Source of the DNA: Lolium rigidum
Lineage: Eukaryota > Streptophyta > Magnoliopsida > Poales > Poaceae
Assembly (NCBI RefSeq): GCF_022539505.1
Contig: NC_061512.1
Span: forward strand, 253,906,510 to 253,970,509
Direction: 5' to 3'
Length of the DNA stretch: 64,000 nt
The position numbers and the translations under genes were made by a program. Under the pieces are notes generated by a model. That model was not told the DNA's origin, made no database searches, and was given only the letters and a program-made list of their open reading frames with translations. This document shows, in pieces, positions 50,801-61,745 of this stretch. Each line of letters begins with the position of its first letter. Position 1 is the stretch's first letter.

Positions 50801-51469
50801 GCGGAGCATAAAAGTCATGCTTCCGCGAGTTCACCATAGCTTTCTCCTTGGTTTCTTTCTTCACCGGAAAAAGAACTGCCACAACTTGACGTCGGGCCGG
50901 ATCCCAAGATGTCCTTCGCGAGAGAGTCACGAAGTTGGACAAAAGAAGGTATGAGTTCGGACAAATGTTGTGGGGCTGGAGCCCGTAGGTGCGAGGATGG
51001 AGAGGAAAAATTCCGAACGGGGAGTGAAAGTCCGCGTTCCACCCAAGCCTTAGTCATAACAACTTCTCAGGCTTCGGGCTTGGGGACGATGGAGTCACGT
51101 GTGAAACTCCAATGAGAGGAGATCATTCCTTCGTTACGGAGCTCTCTAAGCTCCACGTCGGTGGTTTCGCAAGGCCACCATTGACCCCGTTCTCCTTCAC
51201 GGATCCGGGCCTTGGACGCCTTCTTGTTTTCCGCCTCCTGCACTTTTGCTGCCATCCGAGCTTGCCCTTCGAGTTCTTCTTGGAGCTCTTGGAGGGTAGG
51301 AATCCGGCTTGGAGCGGTCTTTGGAAGATGCGGAAAAAGGTTGAGCTAGTACGATGTCGGAAACATATGGTGGCGGGAATGATATGGGATCCGGGCATAT
51401 GGGTTCTATCTGATTGGGATCCGGGCTACTCGAAGAGCTACCGGTGCAAAGTGAAGATTCGAGTGGCAT
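47893..51469 (-). CDS. Element D antisense gene, spliced; Transposase_28-like domain plus coiled coil
   Basis: Opposite to gag-pol. ATG 51469 opens MPLESSLCTGSSSSS. The region 51230-50360 reads WPCETTDVELRELRNEG, ERGLSLPVRNF, PDVKLWQFFFRVK and YTGADDLLRVTRHDLP, matching the putative gypsy-type transposon domain in order, though with frame breaks. Clear introns lie at 50271-50352 (donor GTAAGC, acceptor CAG) and 49885-49959 (donor GTAAGT, acceptor CAG), and a probable leader intron starts at 51563 (GTAAGT). Exon 50270-49960 is Glu/Asp/Lys-rich (EEVPDDDEEEEEQAPRK). Later exons encode coiled coil (ELETKLKEAELKREQAESS near 48830; IKRQQKEIDGLRKFM). It ends SPAKGE, stop at 47893. Function unknown. 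Confidence 0.6.
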
Positions 51470-51833
51470 GCTTCAGGTAGAACCCATACAAAGTATTTGA
51501 GTACCCGGATCACTAAGCCTAACCTCTACACTAGGTTGTCTTCTACAAGGCCGGCGTACTTACCGCTAATGGCGCGGTGGCTCGACGGAGCTCCGGCGGA
51601 GAAGAGGTCGCCGAACTTGAGGGAAAACGGCCTGCGTGACCACGAATCGGCGGCGGAGCAAGTTTCTCGTTCAACCGTGAGGATCTTGGTGCGAGGGGAA
51701 CCTTGGTTTGGCGGCGCGCGAAGTTCGCTGTGGCGAAGGTCGCCGGAGTTGAGATACGGCGGCGGCGCGGCGCGAGGAGGAAGACGATGTGGTGAGAGGG
51801 GGTGAAAGAATGATTTTTCACCGAGCCGCGGGG

Positions 51834-51842
51834 TATTTATAG
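51834..51842 (-). promoter_or_regulatory. TATA box for the element D antisense gene
   Basis: CTATAAATA on the minus strand lies 365 bases before the ATG at 51469. It is followed by a C/T-rich leader and a GTAAGT donor (51563), the same layout as in element E. Confidence 0.5.
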
Positions 51843-52345
51843 GCCGCGCTCGGAGATTCGGGATCCGGATCCAACGGTGGAAACTGAACGGTCGCGCCGT
51901 TGGATGGATGACACGTGTTTAGGTCAAATGCGGTAAAATGACGTGGAGGTAAATTGACCATGCACTCCCGAAAATTCCGGCTGAGGATTTGCATCTGCGA
52001 AATTTTAGCGCGGGAAACAAGGAAGTTGTGCGCGGGAAATACGGAATTTCCGTTATTGAGCATGATCTGAAGATGAAGGATTTTCGAAGCCGTTTGAGTC
52101 TCTTAAGATTCCGGGTAAATACGTTGACTCTCATTCGAGCGAGGAGTAACCCGGAGATGTTCATTTGGACGTCGATGGATGAAGTCCCGCGGGGTGGGAG
52201 TATTTTCCGGCTATAAGTTGGAAAAAAGGAAAATGCAAAGTTGGAGCTCTTCAAGTTTCTCCAGCGTTACCAACGTTTGCCGGAGATTGTTATGAACCGG
52301 CAAGGCGGAAGCTGCAGGTGAAACTCGGAGAACTACGGGGGCTCT
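51843..52345 (+). other. Element D region before the 3' LTR
   Basis: No gene seen. It would contain the upstream promoter of the antisense gene, and ends with the purine-rich tract GGAGAACTACGGGGGCTCT (52327-52345) that primes plus-strand synthesis. Confidence 0.5.
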
Positions 52346-52907
52346 TGTTGTGGGTATACTTCATAGGTGTACCATCGACAGGTGCCTAGATCCGGCAAGC
52401 CCGGGTGGCCCACGAGACGGTGATGAGGCATGTGGCCCATCGGGCGGCCCGATTGCTTGTTGATCATGAAGGAAGAAGTCCAGCCCAGGATCAGCAGGCC
52501 GGATCCGTACCGACATAGGAGTAACCCGGATCCATGGAGGCCCATGAGGATCCCGGATCCAGTACGACGTATATGGAAGGCGGATCCGTGACGTGCACGG
52601 CAAGATATTGTACCGTAGATAGTCTATCTGTAATCCGGCTAGGACTCTCCATGTAAACCCTAGATCCGTGCGCCTTTATAAGCCGGATCCCGGGAGCCCT
52701 AGAGGCACAACAACAACTCATTGTAACAACGCGAAAGCGCCCAGATAATTCCAGACAAGCGGCGGTAGGCCCTGTCATCGTGCGAGGTGTTCCGAAGCTG
52801 GGTAACTCGCGTACCACCGTCCCGTGTGCACTCCGCCCTATGGCCCCTACTTCTTCTCCCCCTCGTGAGGATCCCTCCTCCGAGGTACCGTCGATTAGGC
52901 AACGACA
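52346..52907 (+). repeat. Element D 3' LTR
   Basis: 562 bp, nearly identical to 39541-40099, ending AACGACA, then TSD CTTAG. TATA-like CTTTATAAG at 52674-52682. Confidence 0.92.
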
Positions 52908-53889
52908 CTTAGTTTCCTGCAGGGCACACACGTAAACGTTAAATACAGGCCTCGATCGGCTCTCAGGTTATCCTGTGAATCGGCTCAAAGAGCCGATCCA
53001 CCCATGATTCAGACGAGGTGTCCGAATATATGGTGGTCCTGCTTGATCAAAGTAAAGCTAATGAGATCTACGACGATTTAGGGTTTTCACCGCATAATCG
53101 GATCATCCTACTCGGGTTCGGGCCTCGCGCTCGCGCACGGTGACCGTAAGCCGATCCTAGACAGGGCCTAAAAACCAACACGAGGTTGATCCCCGGAACA
53201 TCCGTTCTAGGACTAGCAAACGCCACCCTACACGCCGCCTGGATCCTCCGCCCCCTTGTAAGGCCTAACTATTGCGAGATATTAAACTAATCCTTGTAGA
53301 ACAAGGAGCAATCGTAACAGACCGAGATCTACTAAACTATGATCAAGCGGGGTGCCGCCCCTACACCTGAGATAGGTGTAAGGGCGGCTAGACATGCAAG
53401 GGTTGCACTACGAAAGCATGTAATATGAAGAACAATGCTAACCCTAACATGTCTAAGATAACTACGTTGCTCGCCATCAAAAAGGCTTCGATACGAGCAA
53501 CGCGTGAACAACGTAGGCAGGCTTGTGCTTTGCCTAGATCGCAAGATGCGATCTAGGCAGCATGATGCTTACCGGTAGAAACCCTCGAGACGAAGGAGTT
53601 GGCGATGCGCCGAGATTTTTTTGTGGTTGAACGTTGGTTGTTGTTTATTCCATAAACCCTAGGTACATATTTATAGTCCGGGGGACTTTCTAATGTGGGC
53701 GTGCACTAAACCGTGCACGAGTAAGATTCTAACTTCTAAACTAAGATGCGATCTAATATGTTACAGATACATGGGCAATTAAGCCCAACTTGGTATAAAA
53801 GGCCGATTCACGTATTTCTTCCATGTATATTCTTCAAGTCCATCTTGATCGCGGCCCACCTCTGACTTGGTCAAATTCTGGTGATAACA
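52908..53889 (-). repeat. B3 3' LTR, right fragment
   Basis: Continues from 39540 after element D. The complement of the TATA box is at 53667-53676 and it ends GGTGATAACA. The purine tract of B3 follows as its complement at 53891-53900. Confidence 0.92.
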
Positions 53890-54087
53890 CATGCCCCCCT
53901 GGTTTTGGAAATGACATTTCCAAAATCATTACGCTTTCTTTCGTCGGGTCATGTCGTGGCGGAAGCGAAGCTGCCGCGAGAATCTTCCATCATTACGCCT
54001 CGCCTCCCGGGCTTCTCGCGTATGAGCTGTCGGTCCCGGCCTCACGTCCTCGAGAACCGTCATGGCATTAAATCTCCACTACACTCT

Positions 54088-54099
54088 CTTTATTTATCC
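54088..54099 (+). promoter_or_regulatory. TATA-like box for the B3 antisense ORF
   Basis: CTTTATTTATCC lies about 75 bases before the ATG at 54173, at nearly the same distance as in B1 and B2. Confidence 0.45.
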
Positions 54100-54172
54100 G
54101 TGCCAACGGTTCACCACTCCATCGCCTTGCTCGCTCTGTTCACCAAACAAAAAACCCTTCTCTCCTGCAGCC

Positions 54173-54607
54173 ATGTCTTCCTCTTCCTCCTCCGCTTCAG
54201 GCACCTCTCTCCAACCGTTGCCGAAGAACAAAGAAGAGGACGATCTCCGCTCCGGGGCGCACCCTATCTCCTCTGACAAGGAGAAGAAGGGAAAAGAAGC
54301 GGAGAAGACCAAGGCCTCCCCCTCCACCAGGCTCCCGCCGAAGAAGCGCTCACGCATGTGGGCGGACAGCGAGGACGACGATGATGACGAGGAAGAAGAG
54401 GATGAGGAGGAGGAAGGTGATTCCTCCGCCTCCATTGGGTATCCTCCAACGAAGCGCTTCCGCGGCTGGGCGGATAGCGAGGACGATGATGATGACGAGG
54501 AGGAGGAGGCTCCAGCCGACGGGCCGGGGCAGCGGCGGCGAGGAGCTTCCGGGAGCAGCGCCGACGACCTCGACGACGGCGACGATGAGGACAGCGACGA
54601 CCGGTAG
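54173..54607 (+). CDS. B3 antisense ORF: acidic Ser/Asp/Glu-rich protein
   Basis: Opposite in direction to the B3 gag. An uninterrupted frame of 144 codons opens MSSSSSSASGTS, with a Lys/Glu-rich part and then two copies of a motif: PPKKRSRMWADSEDD (about residue 58) and PPTKRFRGWADSEDD (about residue 98), each followed by runs of Asp and Glu. B1 and B2 have one copy (PPAKRLRMWWDDD, PPVKSLRMWWDDD). Overall sequence has drifted far from B1/B2, but the start, the motif and the acidic nature are kept. The basic cluster could be a nuclear localisation signal. No known domain. Confidence 0.65.
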   Translation: MSSSSSSASGTSLQPLPKNKEEDDLRSGAHPISSDKEKKGKEAEKTKASPSTRLPPKKRSRMWADSEDDDDDEEEEDEEEEGDSSASIGYPPTKRFRGWADSEDDDDDEEEEAPADGPGQRRRGASGSSADDLDDGDDEDSDDR

Positions 54608-55720
54608 AATAGGACTAGCGATAGCGAGTGCACTAGGCACTAGATCCCTCTTTTGAGAGCCATCGGCTCTTCTTGTAAAGTCTGCTCCTTTGAATTAATG
54701 AGAATTGTTCTTCCAATTTCTCCTTTCATTAATCCAATTTCCATCCTTCCGCCTGCCATACCAAGACCGATAGTGACGAATCGGGTTATTATTGTTCTTC
54801 TCGACCGTGGCGTTTTGCAGTCCCGCAGCCGATGACTATTCATCGGCTAATTTGAGGAACCAATCTCTTCTTTTCTTACAGCACCAGTACGGTCCAAACC
54901 TCGCACCAGACGACGGCTTTTCCTTCCCAGTTCCTCCCTGAGACGATCATGATGCAATAACAACCGAGGTAACTCCAATCGGTTCTTAAAAACAGGGCAC
55001 CTATAGGCCTGTTGCCCCCGAGTCTCGGCCAAAACAAAACAGAGACGAGGATATGCGAATTAGCTGCATGGACTGGGCTTGATCATGTACGAGGGAGCTT
55101 CTTATGCAGAGCCAGCCGATTTGAACATAAATCGGCTTCTCAAAGCGAAGAGCCTTCAAGGTGAGCTGCCCCCCGAGCCTTCTTCAGTTCTTGCCGGCCA
55201 GATCGGCTCCTTTCCTTTGGTGGATCTGATGCGATCCATCCTTGACCTGATCCGCACGTCTAGGCTGCTTCTGGCATTGTTCTTGAAGAGAGGATCTGAG
55301 CCTTTAAACTACTCCATTGAGGAGTTCTATTAAAAATCTCCTTTTGTGCTCTACTGACCCTCTGATCGTGAGTCGATGTCTGCTGCATCGGCTGTGCTCG
55401 AAAAATTTCGAATTTTCAGAATTTTGGCCGACTGGTGCATCGGCCCCCATACTCCAATACCCATCACCAAAAGATGAGATGCTCCGTTGCATATCCTCGT
55501 ATTTTATCCACCTGGGTGCCCCCCCGAGCCGATTCTGTCAAGAGGATTGATGGTATCGGCTCTGTTGGATAACATGTTGAACCCAAGCAGAACGGTGGGT
55601 GAGGATAATTTTGGCCGATCGCTGGAATCGGCCTCCACGTTGCTTGCTCGGTGAAGGTTTTGTAAGTTCCCTTCATAAATTTTTGGGGCCGATCACAAGG
55701 ATCAGCCTCGCCACGTTTGC
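54608..55720 (-). other. B3 non-coding module with GCCGAT/ATCGGC motifs (inverted)
   Basis: Equivalent of 8736-9888 and 59823-61010, read on the minus strand. The complement of the CTCGGGGG motif is seen near 55010, 55157 and 55517. No gene. Confidence 0.6.
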
Positions 55721-58507
55721 TCATTGATGTGCTCTTGCTACTCGCTCAGGCCGGTAGACCGAACCAGCCCAATCTCTGATTTTATCATGTTGGTGCGCTT
55801 CGTCGTCGTCCACCTTGGATGTATCGTGTAACCGTGGAGCACCGAGCTTCGTCGGAAGAACGAGCACCATGTTTGTGCCGGCCGATGCTTCATCATCGGC
55901 TTTCCTTTGCTTGGGGCGCCACTCCATCTTCCGTGGACGACCCTCTTCATCCAGGGGTTCGCTGAACCTTTGCAGCCGGATCAGGCCTTGCCTTCCTTAA
56001 TGTATGCAAGTATAACCTCTCGGCTTCTTCCGGGCCGCGCAATCGTTGAACCCTGCGTTTCGGGAACGGCTGAGTCCATCGGGGCACCACCTTGGCCGGT
56101 GGTACCTGTCTTCTTCTTCTCCCTCGTCTTCGAATCTTCGAGATCTTCCAACCGAGGGGACTCAGCTCGTTTGTTCTGTGGCGGGAGAGGTCCTAAGCGC
56201 TCGAACACGGACACGTTGGCTGCCTCCTTCTTCTTCCGGTTGCATTCTGGGCAATTGCCGATTGTTGGCAATCGGCTCATCCCTGAATCCCAGCAGTGCC
56301 TGAAGAAGGGACAATTCCAGTGCCTGTCCTCGTCGCCTTGCTCCCTTGCCTTTCCCTTGGCACAACGCTCGTGCTCCTCCTCATCGTGATTCTGCCGACG
56401 ATGTCTTCTGGCTTCTCTGGCCAGACGAACTCTTTCATCATCATCGCTGGACCGTCGGCGTTGGTCGTACTGACCCACATACTTGTTGAGGAGGTGATCA
56501 GAGAGAGGTCGCTGATATCTTATGTTCTTCACTTCTCCCTCCGTGACGTAGCGCTTGCCGTCTTGGCGGAGCCGATCGCGTGGAGCGGCTTCCTCCGTTT
56601 CTTTGCTATGAGAGCAGCTGCCCTCATCTCCATCCTTGCCAGCGTGGTGTCCAAGATCTACCATGTTGATATTGCACAGGAAACCCGGCTGGCACCCCGC
56701 ATGGCAAGCATACTCCACTATGTTCACGGCGGGGAAGGGCTGGGTATCGACCTTCATGGCGCACCGGTTGAAAATTAGACGCCCGTTCTCTATCGCCGCT
56801 TGGATGTGCCGACGCCACACCCTGCGGTCGTTGGTGGCATGGGAGAGCGAGTTATGCCATTTGCGGTATGGCTTTCCATTCAGCTCTTGCGCCGTGGGGA
56901 ATTTGAGACCTTCGGGTATCTTCAACCGCTTTTCCTTGAGTAGGAGGTCGAAGCTTTGCTCGGTCTTGGTCACGTCAAAATCAAATCCCCGGGCGGGCTC
57001 TGGTGGCTTTACCCATTTGCGGGACACGGGGTTCCTCCCCGAGTCCACTCAGCCCATCGCTACTTCTTGGTCTCCCGCGAGAACTTCGTCCTCCTCCGCA
57101 TCGACCGGAGCTACGCACGCTTGAACTTGTCTTGGTACAGGTCCGGGTGGCGCTGTTCGGATGCTTGAAAGTTTCGAACCACGTGCGCCGGCGAGGGATA
57201 ATCTGCTTGGGAGGCCATGTCCTTGAGCTGTGTTGCAAGGCCCGCTACCGCCAACTCGACCGCTTCCTTTTCGGTTATACGAACCGAATAGCATCGGTTC
57301 CTAAGATTCCTGAAGCGGCTGGATGTATTCTGTCACGGTTTCTCCGCGCTTCGACGTAGCCGTGCTAGATCGGCAATGCTAGACTCGGAAGCTTCGAATG
57401 ATACTCGCTCATGGAACCGCTCTTCCAACCGCTTCCAAGTTTGGATGGAGTTCGGTGGTAGCGATGTGTACCACCCGAAAGCCGATCCTGTGAGGGACTG
57501 TGAGAAGAACCTCACGCGCAACTCATCCGACGCTGAGATCGTGCCCGAGCTGTGCCAAATATCGGCTCACATGCTCGATGGAGCTGGACCCCTCGACCCA
57601 CCGAACTTTGTGAAGTCCGGGAGCCGATATTTGGGTGGCGGCGGGATCAGTTCATAGCTGTTGGGGTACGGCTTGGTGTAGCCGAACGCTTTCCTTTTCG
57701 GCATCATACCGAACCGATCTTTCGGAATTGTACAAATCTGATCCGCTGTGATGGCTGAAGGTGTCGAACCACCGAAGGTTCGCCGGGGTGGCATACTTAA
57801 CCAGCCATGCTTGCTTTTCCGGTTCTAAGCCAACTGCGGAGCTGGGCTTTGGAGGTTCGTCGGGGTGGCGTACTTAGCCAGCCACGATTGCTTCTCAGGA
57901 TCGGCTCCTGACGTTCCTCCTGCCGTTCCAGAGGCCACTGATATTGCGGCCTGGTTCGAGAGTGCCCAGGCGTTGCAGTCTGGTACGTATGCGCACGTGT
58001 ACCCGTGCGGGATCTCCTTAGGCGGCTCAGGTAGGAATTGGTAGTCGCTAGGACCACCACCATCCTTGTAGACGACGTATGCCGATGAGCTCGGCGGTTC
58101 CGGTGCTGCCCATGCGAATGGGCTGGGGCTGGAGCGGCATCTCTCCCTTGAAAGTCCCCGGAGCCGGTCCCGATGGAGAGTACCGGTGGCTCATGATTTC
58201 TCGGACGACGCGCGGAGCGACACGCTCCAAAGTGTTCACCGAGGCTCTCGGAGTGGCGGTGCAGCGAATGAGCCACCATGTAGTTGATCTCCTGCCGCAG
58301 CGACCTGGTGCGTTCTTCTGACGGGGCGGACAGGTCTACTCCATCGAGCGCGCCTTCAGGTGTGAAACCCTTCCACCTGACGCCATGGGAGCGGGTTCGG
58401 TGGAAGGAGCCGATGAGTTCGGCTTCGAGGGTTGCCTTGATCTCGTCATGCTTCTTCTTGAGCTCATCAGGCAGATCCGCGTACGTGACCGGAGTGTCTT
58501 CCGCCAT
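55721..58507 (-). pseudogene. B3 gag, frame-broken
   Basis: Start at 58507 (MAEDTPVTYADLPDELKKKH), with one open frame down to 57797. The capsid core lies around 57660-57340 (KYRLPDFTKFGG, GWYTSLPPNSIQTWKRLEERF). The zinc-knuckle-like part (YRKWHNSLSHATNDRRVW near 56870) has lost the cysteines seen in B1 and B2. The C-terminus is at 55981-55721. A 355-codon frame spans 57048-55981. The CAG codon at 58292-58294, broken in B1 and B2, is intact here. Confidence 0.85.
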
Positions 58508-58545
58508 CTCGGATGTAGACGGCGACGTGGTGGATGTTGAAGGTG

Positions 58546-58563
58546 GTCCCACCGGGCGTGCCA
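58546..58563 (-). promoter_or_regulatory. B3 primer-binding site
   Basis: On the minus strand TGGCACGCCCGGTGGGAC lies five bases after the LTR end, the same as in B2. Confidence 0.7.
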
Positions 58564-58568
58564 GAATG

Positions 58569-59733
58569 TGTTGACGTCAGAAACCCACTGGCGGGCAGAG
58601 ACGGGCAACACCGTAGAGCCGGGAACAACTAGGGCTGCGGCTGGCCCTAGTCCCTCTGAGCGACGGCCCGCAAAGCCTCCTGGTCGCACGCACCGATGTT
58701 TATCACAAGGGCGTGCCACCCGACCTATACCGGTCGGGAAGGTGTGGATGATGCCTCGCTTAGTTTCCTGCAGGGCACACACGTAAACGTTAAATACGAG
58801 CCTCGATCGGCTCTCGGGTTATCCTGTGAATCGGCTCAAAGAGCCGATCCACCCATGATTCAGACGAGGTGTCCGAATATATGGTGGTCCTGCTTGATCA
58901 AAGTAAAGCTAATGAGATCTACGACGATTTAGGGTTTTCACCGCATAATCGGATCATCCTACTCAGGTTCGGGCCTCGCGCTCGCGCACGGTGACCGTAA
59001 GCCGATCCTAGACAGGGCCTAAAAACCAACACGAGGTTGATCCCCGGAACATCCGTTCTAGGACTAGCAAACGCCACCCTACACGCCGCTGGATCCTCCG
59101 CCCCTTGTAAGGCCTAACTATTGCGGATATTAAACTAATCCTTGTAGAACAAGGAGCAATCGTAACGGACCAGATCTACTAAACTATGATCAAGCGGGGT
59201 GCCGCCCCTACACCCGAGATAGGTGTAAGGGCGGCTAGACATGCAAGGGTTGCACTACGGAAGCATGTAATATGAAGAACAATGCTAACCCTAACATGTC
59301 TAAGATAACTACGTTGCTCGCCATCAAAAAGGCTTCGATACGAGCAACGCGTGAACAACGTAGGCAGGCTTGTGCTGCCTAGATCGCAAGATGCGATCTA
59401 GGCAGCATGATGCTTACCGGTAGAAACCCTCGAGACGAAGGAGTTGGCGATGCGCCGAGATTTGTTTGTGGTTGAACGTTGGTTGTTGTTTATTCCATAA
59501 ACCCTAGGTACATATTTATAGTCCGGGGACTTTCTAATGTGGGCGTGCACTAAACCGTGCACGAGTAAGATTCTAACTTCTAAACTAAGATGCGATCTAA
59601 TATGTTACAGATACATGGGCAATTAAGCCCAACTTGGTATAAAAGGCCGATTCACGTATTTCTTCCATGTATATTCTTCAAGTCCATCTTGATCGCGGCC
59701 CACCTCTGACTTGGTCAAATTCTGGTGATAACA
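58569..59733 (-). repeat. B3 5' LTR (right in the window)
   Basis: 1165 bp, complement of TGTTATCACC...GACGTCAACA. Hairpin 1 is at 59374-59406 and hairpin 2 at 59201-59235. Confidence 0.93.
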
Positions 59734-59822
59734 GGACGACAGCAAGCGCACCAACATGATAAAGTCAGAGATTGGGCTGGTTTTATCTACCGGCCTGAAC
59801 GAGTAGCAAGAGCACGTCAATG
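59734..59822 (+). pseudogene. B2 gag C-terminal tail, separated by B3
   Basis: Resumes with DDSKRTNMIKS, the same end as B1 gag at about 8650-8735. A frame difference right after it puts a stop at 59804-59806. The B1-type stop would be at about 59820. Confidence 0.75.
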
Positions 59823-61010
59823 AGCAAACGTGGCGAGGCTGATCCTTGTGATCGGCCCCAAAAAATTTATGAAGGGACCTCACAAAACCTTCACCGAGCA
59901 AGCAACATGGAGGCCGATCCCAGCAATCGGCCAAAACTATCCTCACCATCCATTCTGCCTGGGTTCAACATGTTATCCAACAGAGCCGATACCATCAATT
60001 CTCTTGACAGAATCGGCTCGGGGGGCACCCAGGTGGATAAAACACGAGGATATGCAGTGGAAGCGTCTCATCCTTTGGTGATGGGTATTGAAGTATGGGG
60101 GCCGATGCATAAGTCGGCCGTAAAAAATTCAAAAAATTCGAAAAATTTTGAGCACAGCCGATGCACCAGACATCGACTTAAGGATATAAAAGCCGATGCA
60201 TGGCCATCGACTCAAGAGGAATAACTGTTACGATCAGAGGGTCAATGGAGCACGAAGGGAGATTTTAATGGAAGAACTCCTCAATGGAGTAGTTTAAGGG
60301 CTCGGATCCTCTCTTCAAGAGATAATGCCAAGAACAGCATGGACGTGCAAATCAGGTTAAGGAAGGAGCTGATCTGACCTGCAAGGCGCAAGAAGTGGAT
60401 TGAAGAGGCTCGGGGGCAGCTCACCCTGAAGGTTCTCTGCTTTGGCGAGCCGATGTTGTTAAAATCAGCTGGTTACGTCATGATTGGAGGCTAATGGCGG
60501 CACATGTGGCTGATTCGCCTTGATTAAGGCTCGGGGGGCAGCTCGCCCTAAAGATCTTTGCTCTGGGGAGCCGATTTGGTTGGAATCGGCTAGCCCTACG
60601 ACACAACTGGTCTGGGGAGTGGTGTTCCGTTACGGAGTCATCAGTTTGAGCATCCAAGACAGTTCCAGGGCTCTTTTAAAGATGCCTGCTCAAGATCAAG
60701 TCGCCAGCCTACTAAGATCGGCTGTGCCATCGTCATCGGCAGAGCTGGCTAGCTTGGAGGGATGACTGAATTGGCCTGTCTCGCAGATTATCGTGAGAAA
60801 CTGATGCGTTCCCATCAGTCATTAAGCATGGATTAGGCCAACAGTCGACAAAATCAGCATGAAAGAAATCGGCGAAATCAAGTTAAGGGAAATTCTTCAT
60901 TAATATTGGGATTTCTTACAATGAAAAGCCGATTGCTCAAAGAAGGAAGAACAAAAGAAGGGTCTATTGACCAATCTACTACGGCTAGGCCTATACTAGT
61001 AGATCCTACT
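59823..61010 (+). other. B2 non-coding module with GCCGAT/ATCGGC motifs
   Basis: Contains repeated blocks of the form GCTCGGGGGCAGCTC, CCCT.AAGGTTCTCTGCT, then GCCGAT and ATCGGC (near 60015, 60409 and 60530). No convincing gene. Confidence 0.6.
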
Positions 61011-61463
61011 CTACGGGCCATCATCGCCCTCGTCGTCGTCCTCGGAACTCTCATCGGCACTGCTGCCGATGGGCTCCTCGTCGCTACTCCCGTAGCCCTC
61101 TACGGGAGCTTCATCCCCGTCTTCATCGTCGCTGCTGTCGTCGTCCCACCACATGCGGAGGCTTTTCACCGGCGGGTAGCCCTCGAGGGAGTCGTCGTCA
61201 TCGTCGTCGTCTTCCTCTTCCTCTTCTTCAGAGGTGGGGCAGCCGTCCCAGGGGAACCGGTCGTCCTCGCTTTCCGACTCCAGTTCTCCGTCGGCGAGGA
61301 ACTGAAGATCTTCGTCCCCGCTGGTCAAGGACTTGTCGTCCTCGGACCAAATGGAGGAGTCGTGGCTCTCCTCGTCCCATTCTTCTGGGGCACGGATTTC
61401 CGGCGGCGTCTCGCGGGAGGAGTCGGACCCGTAGGAAAGCTCGGAGGAGGAGGAAGAAGACAT
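61011..61463 (-). CDS. B2 antisense ORF: acidic Ser/Asp/Glu-rich protein
   Basis: The cleanest copy: 150 codons in one frame from 61463 to the stop at 61011-61013. It opens MSSSSSSELSYGSDSSRET, continues with EEWDEESHDSSIWSEDDKSL, a GDEDLQFLADGELESESEDD block, long Asp/Glu runs, PPVKSLRMWWDDD and an acidic tail. Very close to B1. TATA-like box at 61530-61541. It lies between gag and the 3' LTR on the strand opposite gag, so it cannot be read from the genomic RNA. Confidence 0.7.
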   Translation of the reverse strand: MSSSSSSELSYGSDSSRETPPEIRAPEEWDEESHDSSIWSEDDKSLTSGDEDLQFLADGELESESEDDRFPWDGCPTSEEEEEEDDDDDDDSLEGYPPVKSLRMWWDDDSSDDEDGDEAPVEGYGSSDEEPIGSSADESSEDDDEGDDGP

Positions 61464-61745
61464 GGTGGCACAAGAGGGTTTTTTGGTGCTAAGGCGAGGA
61501 GGACGAAGGAGGCGCAAGCTGTTAAGAACGGTTAAATAAAGGGGATATGAGGGAAATTCAATGCCACAGCAGTTTCCGAGGAGATGTTGCCCAACAGGAA
61601 AGTTTTACGGCCACGTGGAGAAGTGGGGAGGGCAAGGCATCATGATGAGGATTCTGTGGCGGTTTTTTGCTCTGCCACGACATGACCCGACGAAAGGAAA
61701 GCGTGATGATTTTGGAAATGTCATTTCCAAAACCAGGGGGGCATG

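Larger units (their letters stand above)
39541..52907 (+). mobile_element. Element D: Tat-lineage Gypsy retrotransposon with antisense gene (innermost)
   Basis: LTRs 39541-40099 and 52346-52907, TSD CTTAG at 39536-39540 and 52908-52912, total 13.4 kb. Gag-pol lies on the plus strand (40155-47309). An antisense gene on the minus strand (51469-47893) is homologous to the one in element E. The primer-binding site is identical to that of E. As the innermost insertion it should be the youngest, and its LTRs look nearly identical by eye. Its pol is nevertheless riddled with frame breaks, partly of the CTG/CAG kind. Confidence 0.93.
39345..59733 (-). mobile_element. Element B3: diverged B-family element in reverse orientation, split by D
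   Basis: In plus-strand reading it starts TGTTGACGTC and ends GGTGATAACA. The TSD GGACG is at 39340-39344 and 59734-59738, inside the gag of B2. The left LTR (its 3' LTR) is 39345-39540 plus 52908-53889 and the right LTR is 58569-59733. Gag lies on the minus strand (58507-55721) and the acidic ORF on the plus strand (54173-54607). It differs more from B1 and B2 than they differ from each other. Confidence 0.93.
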
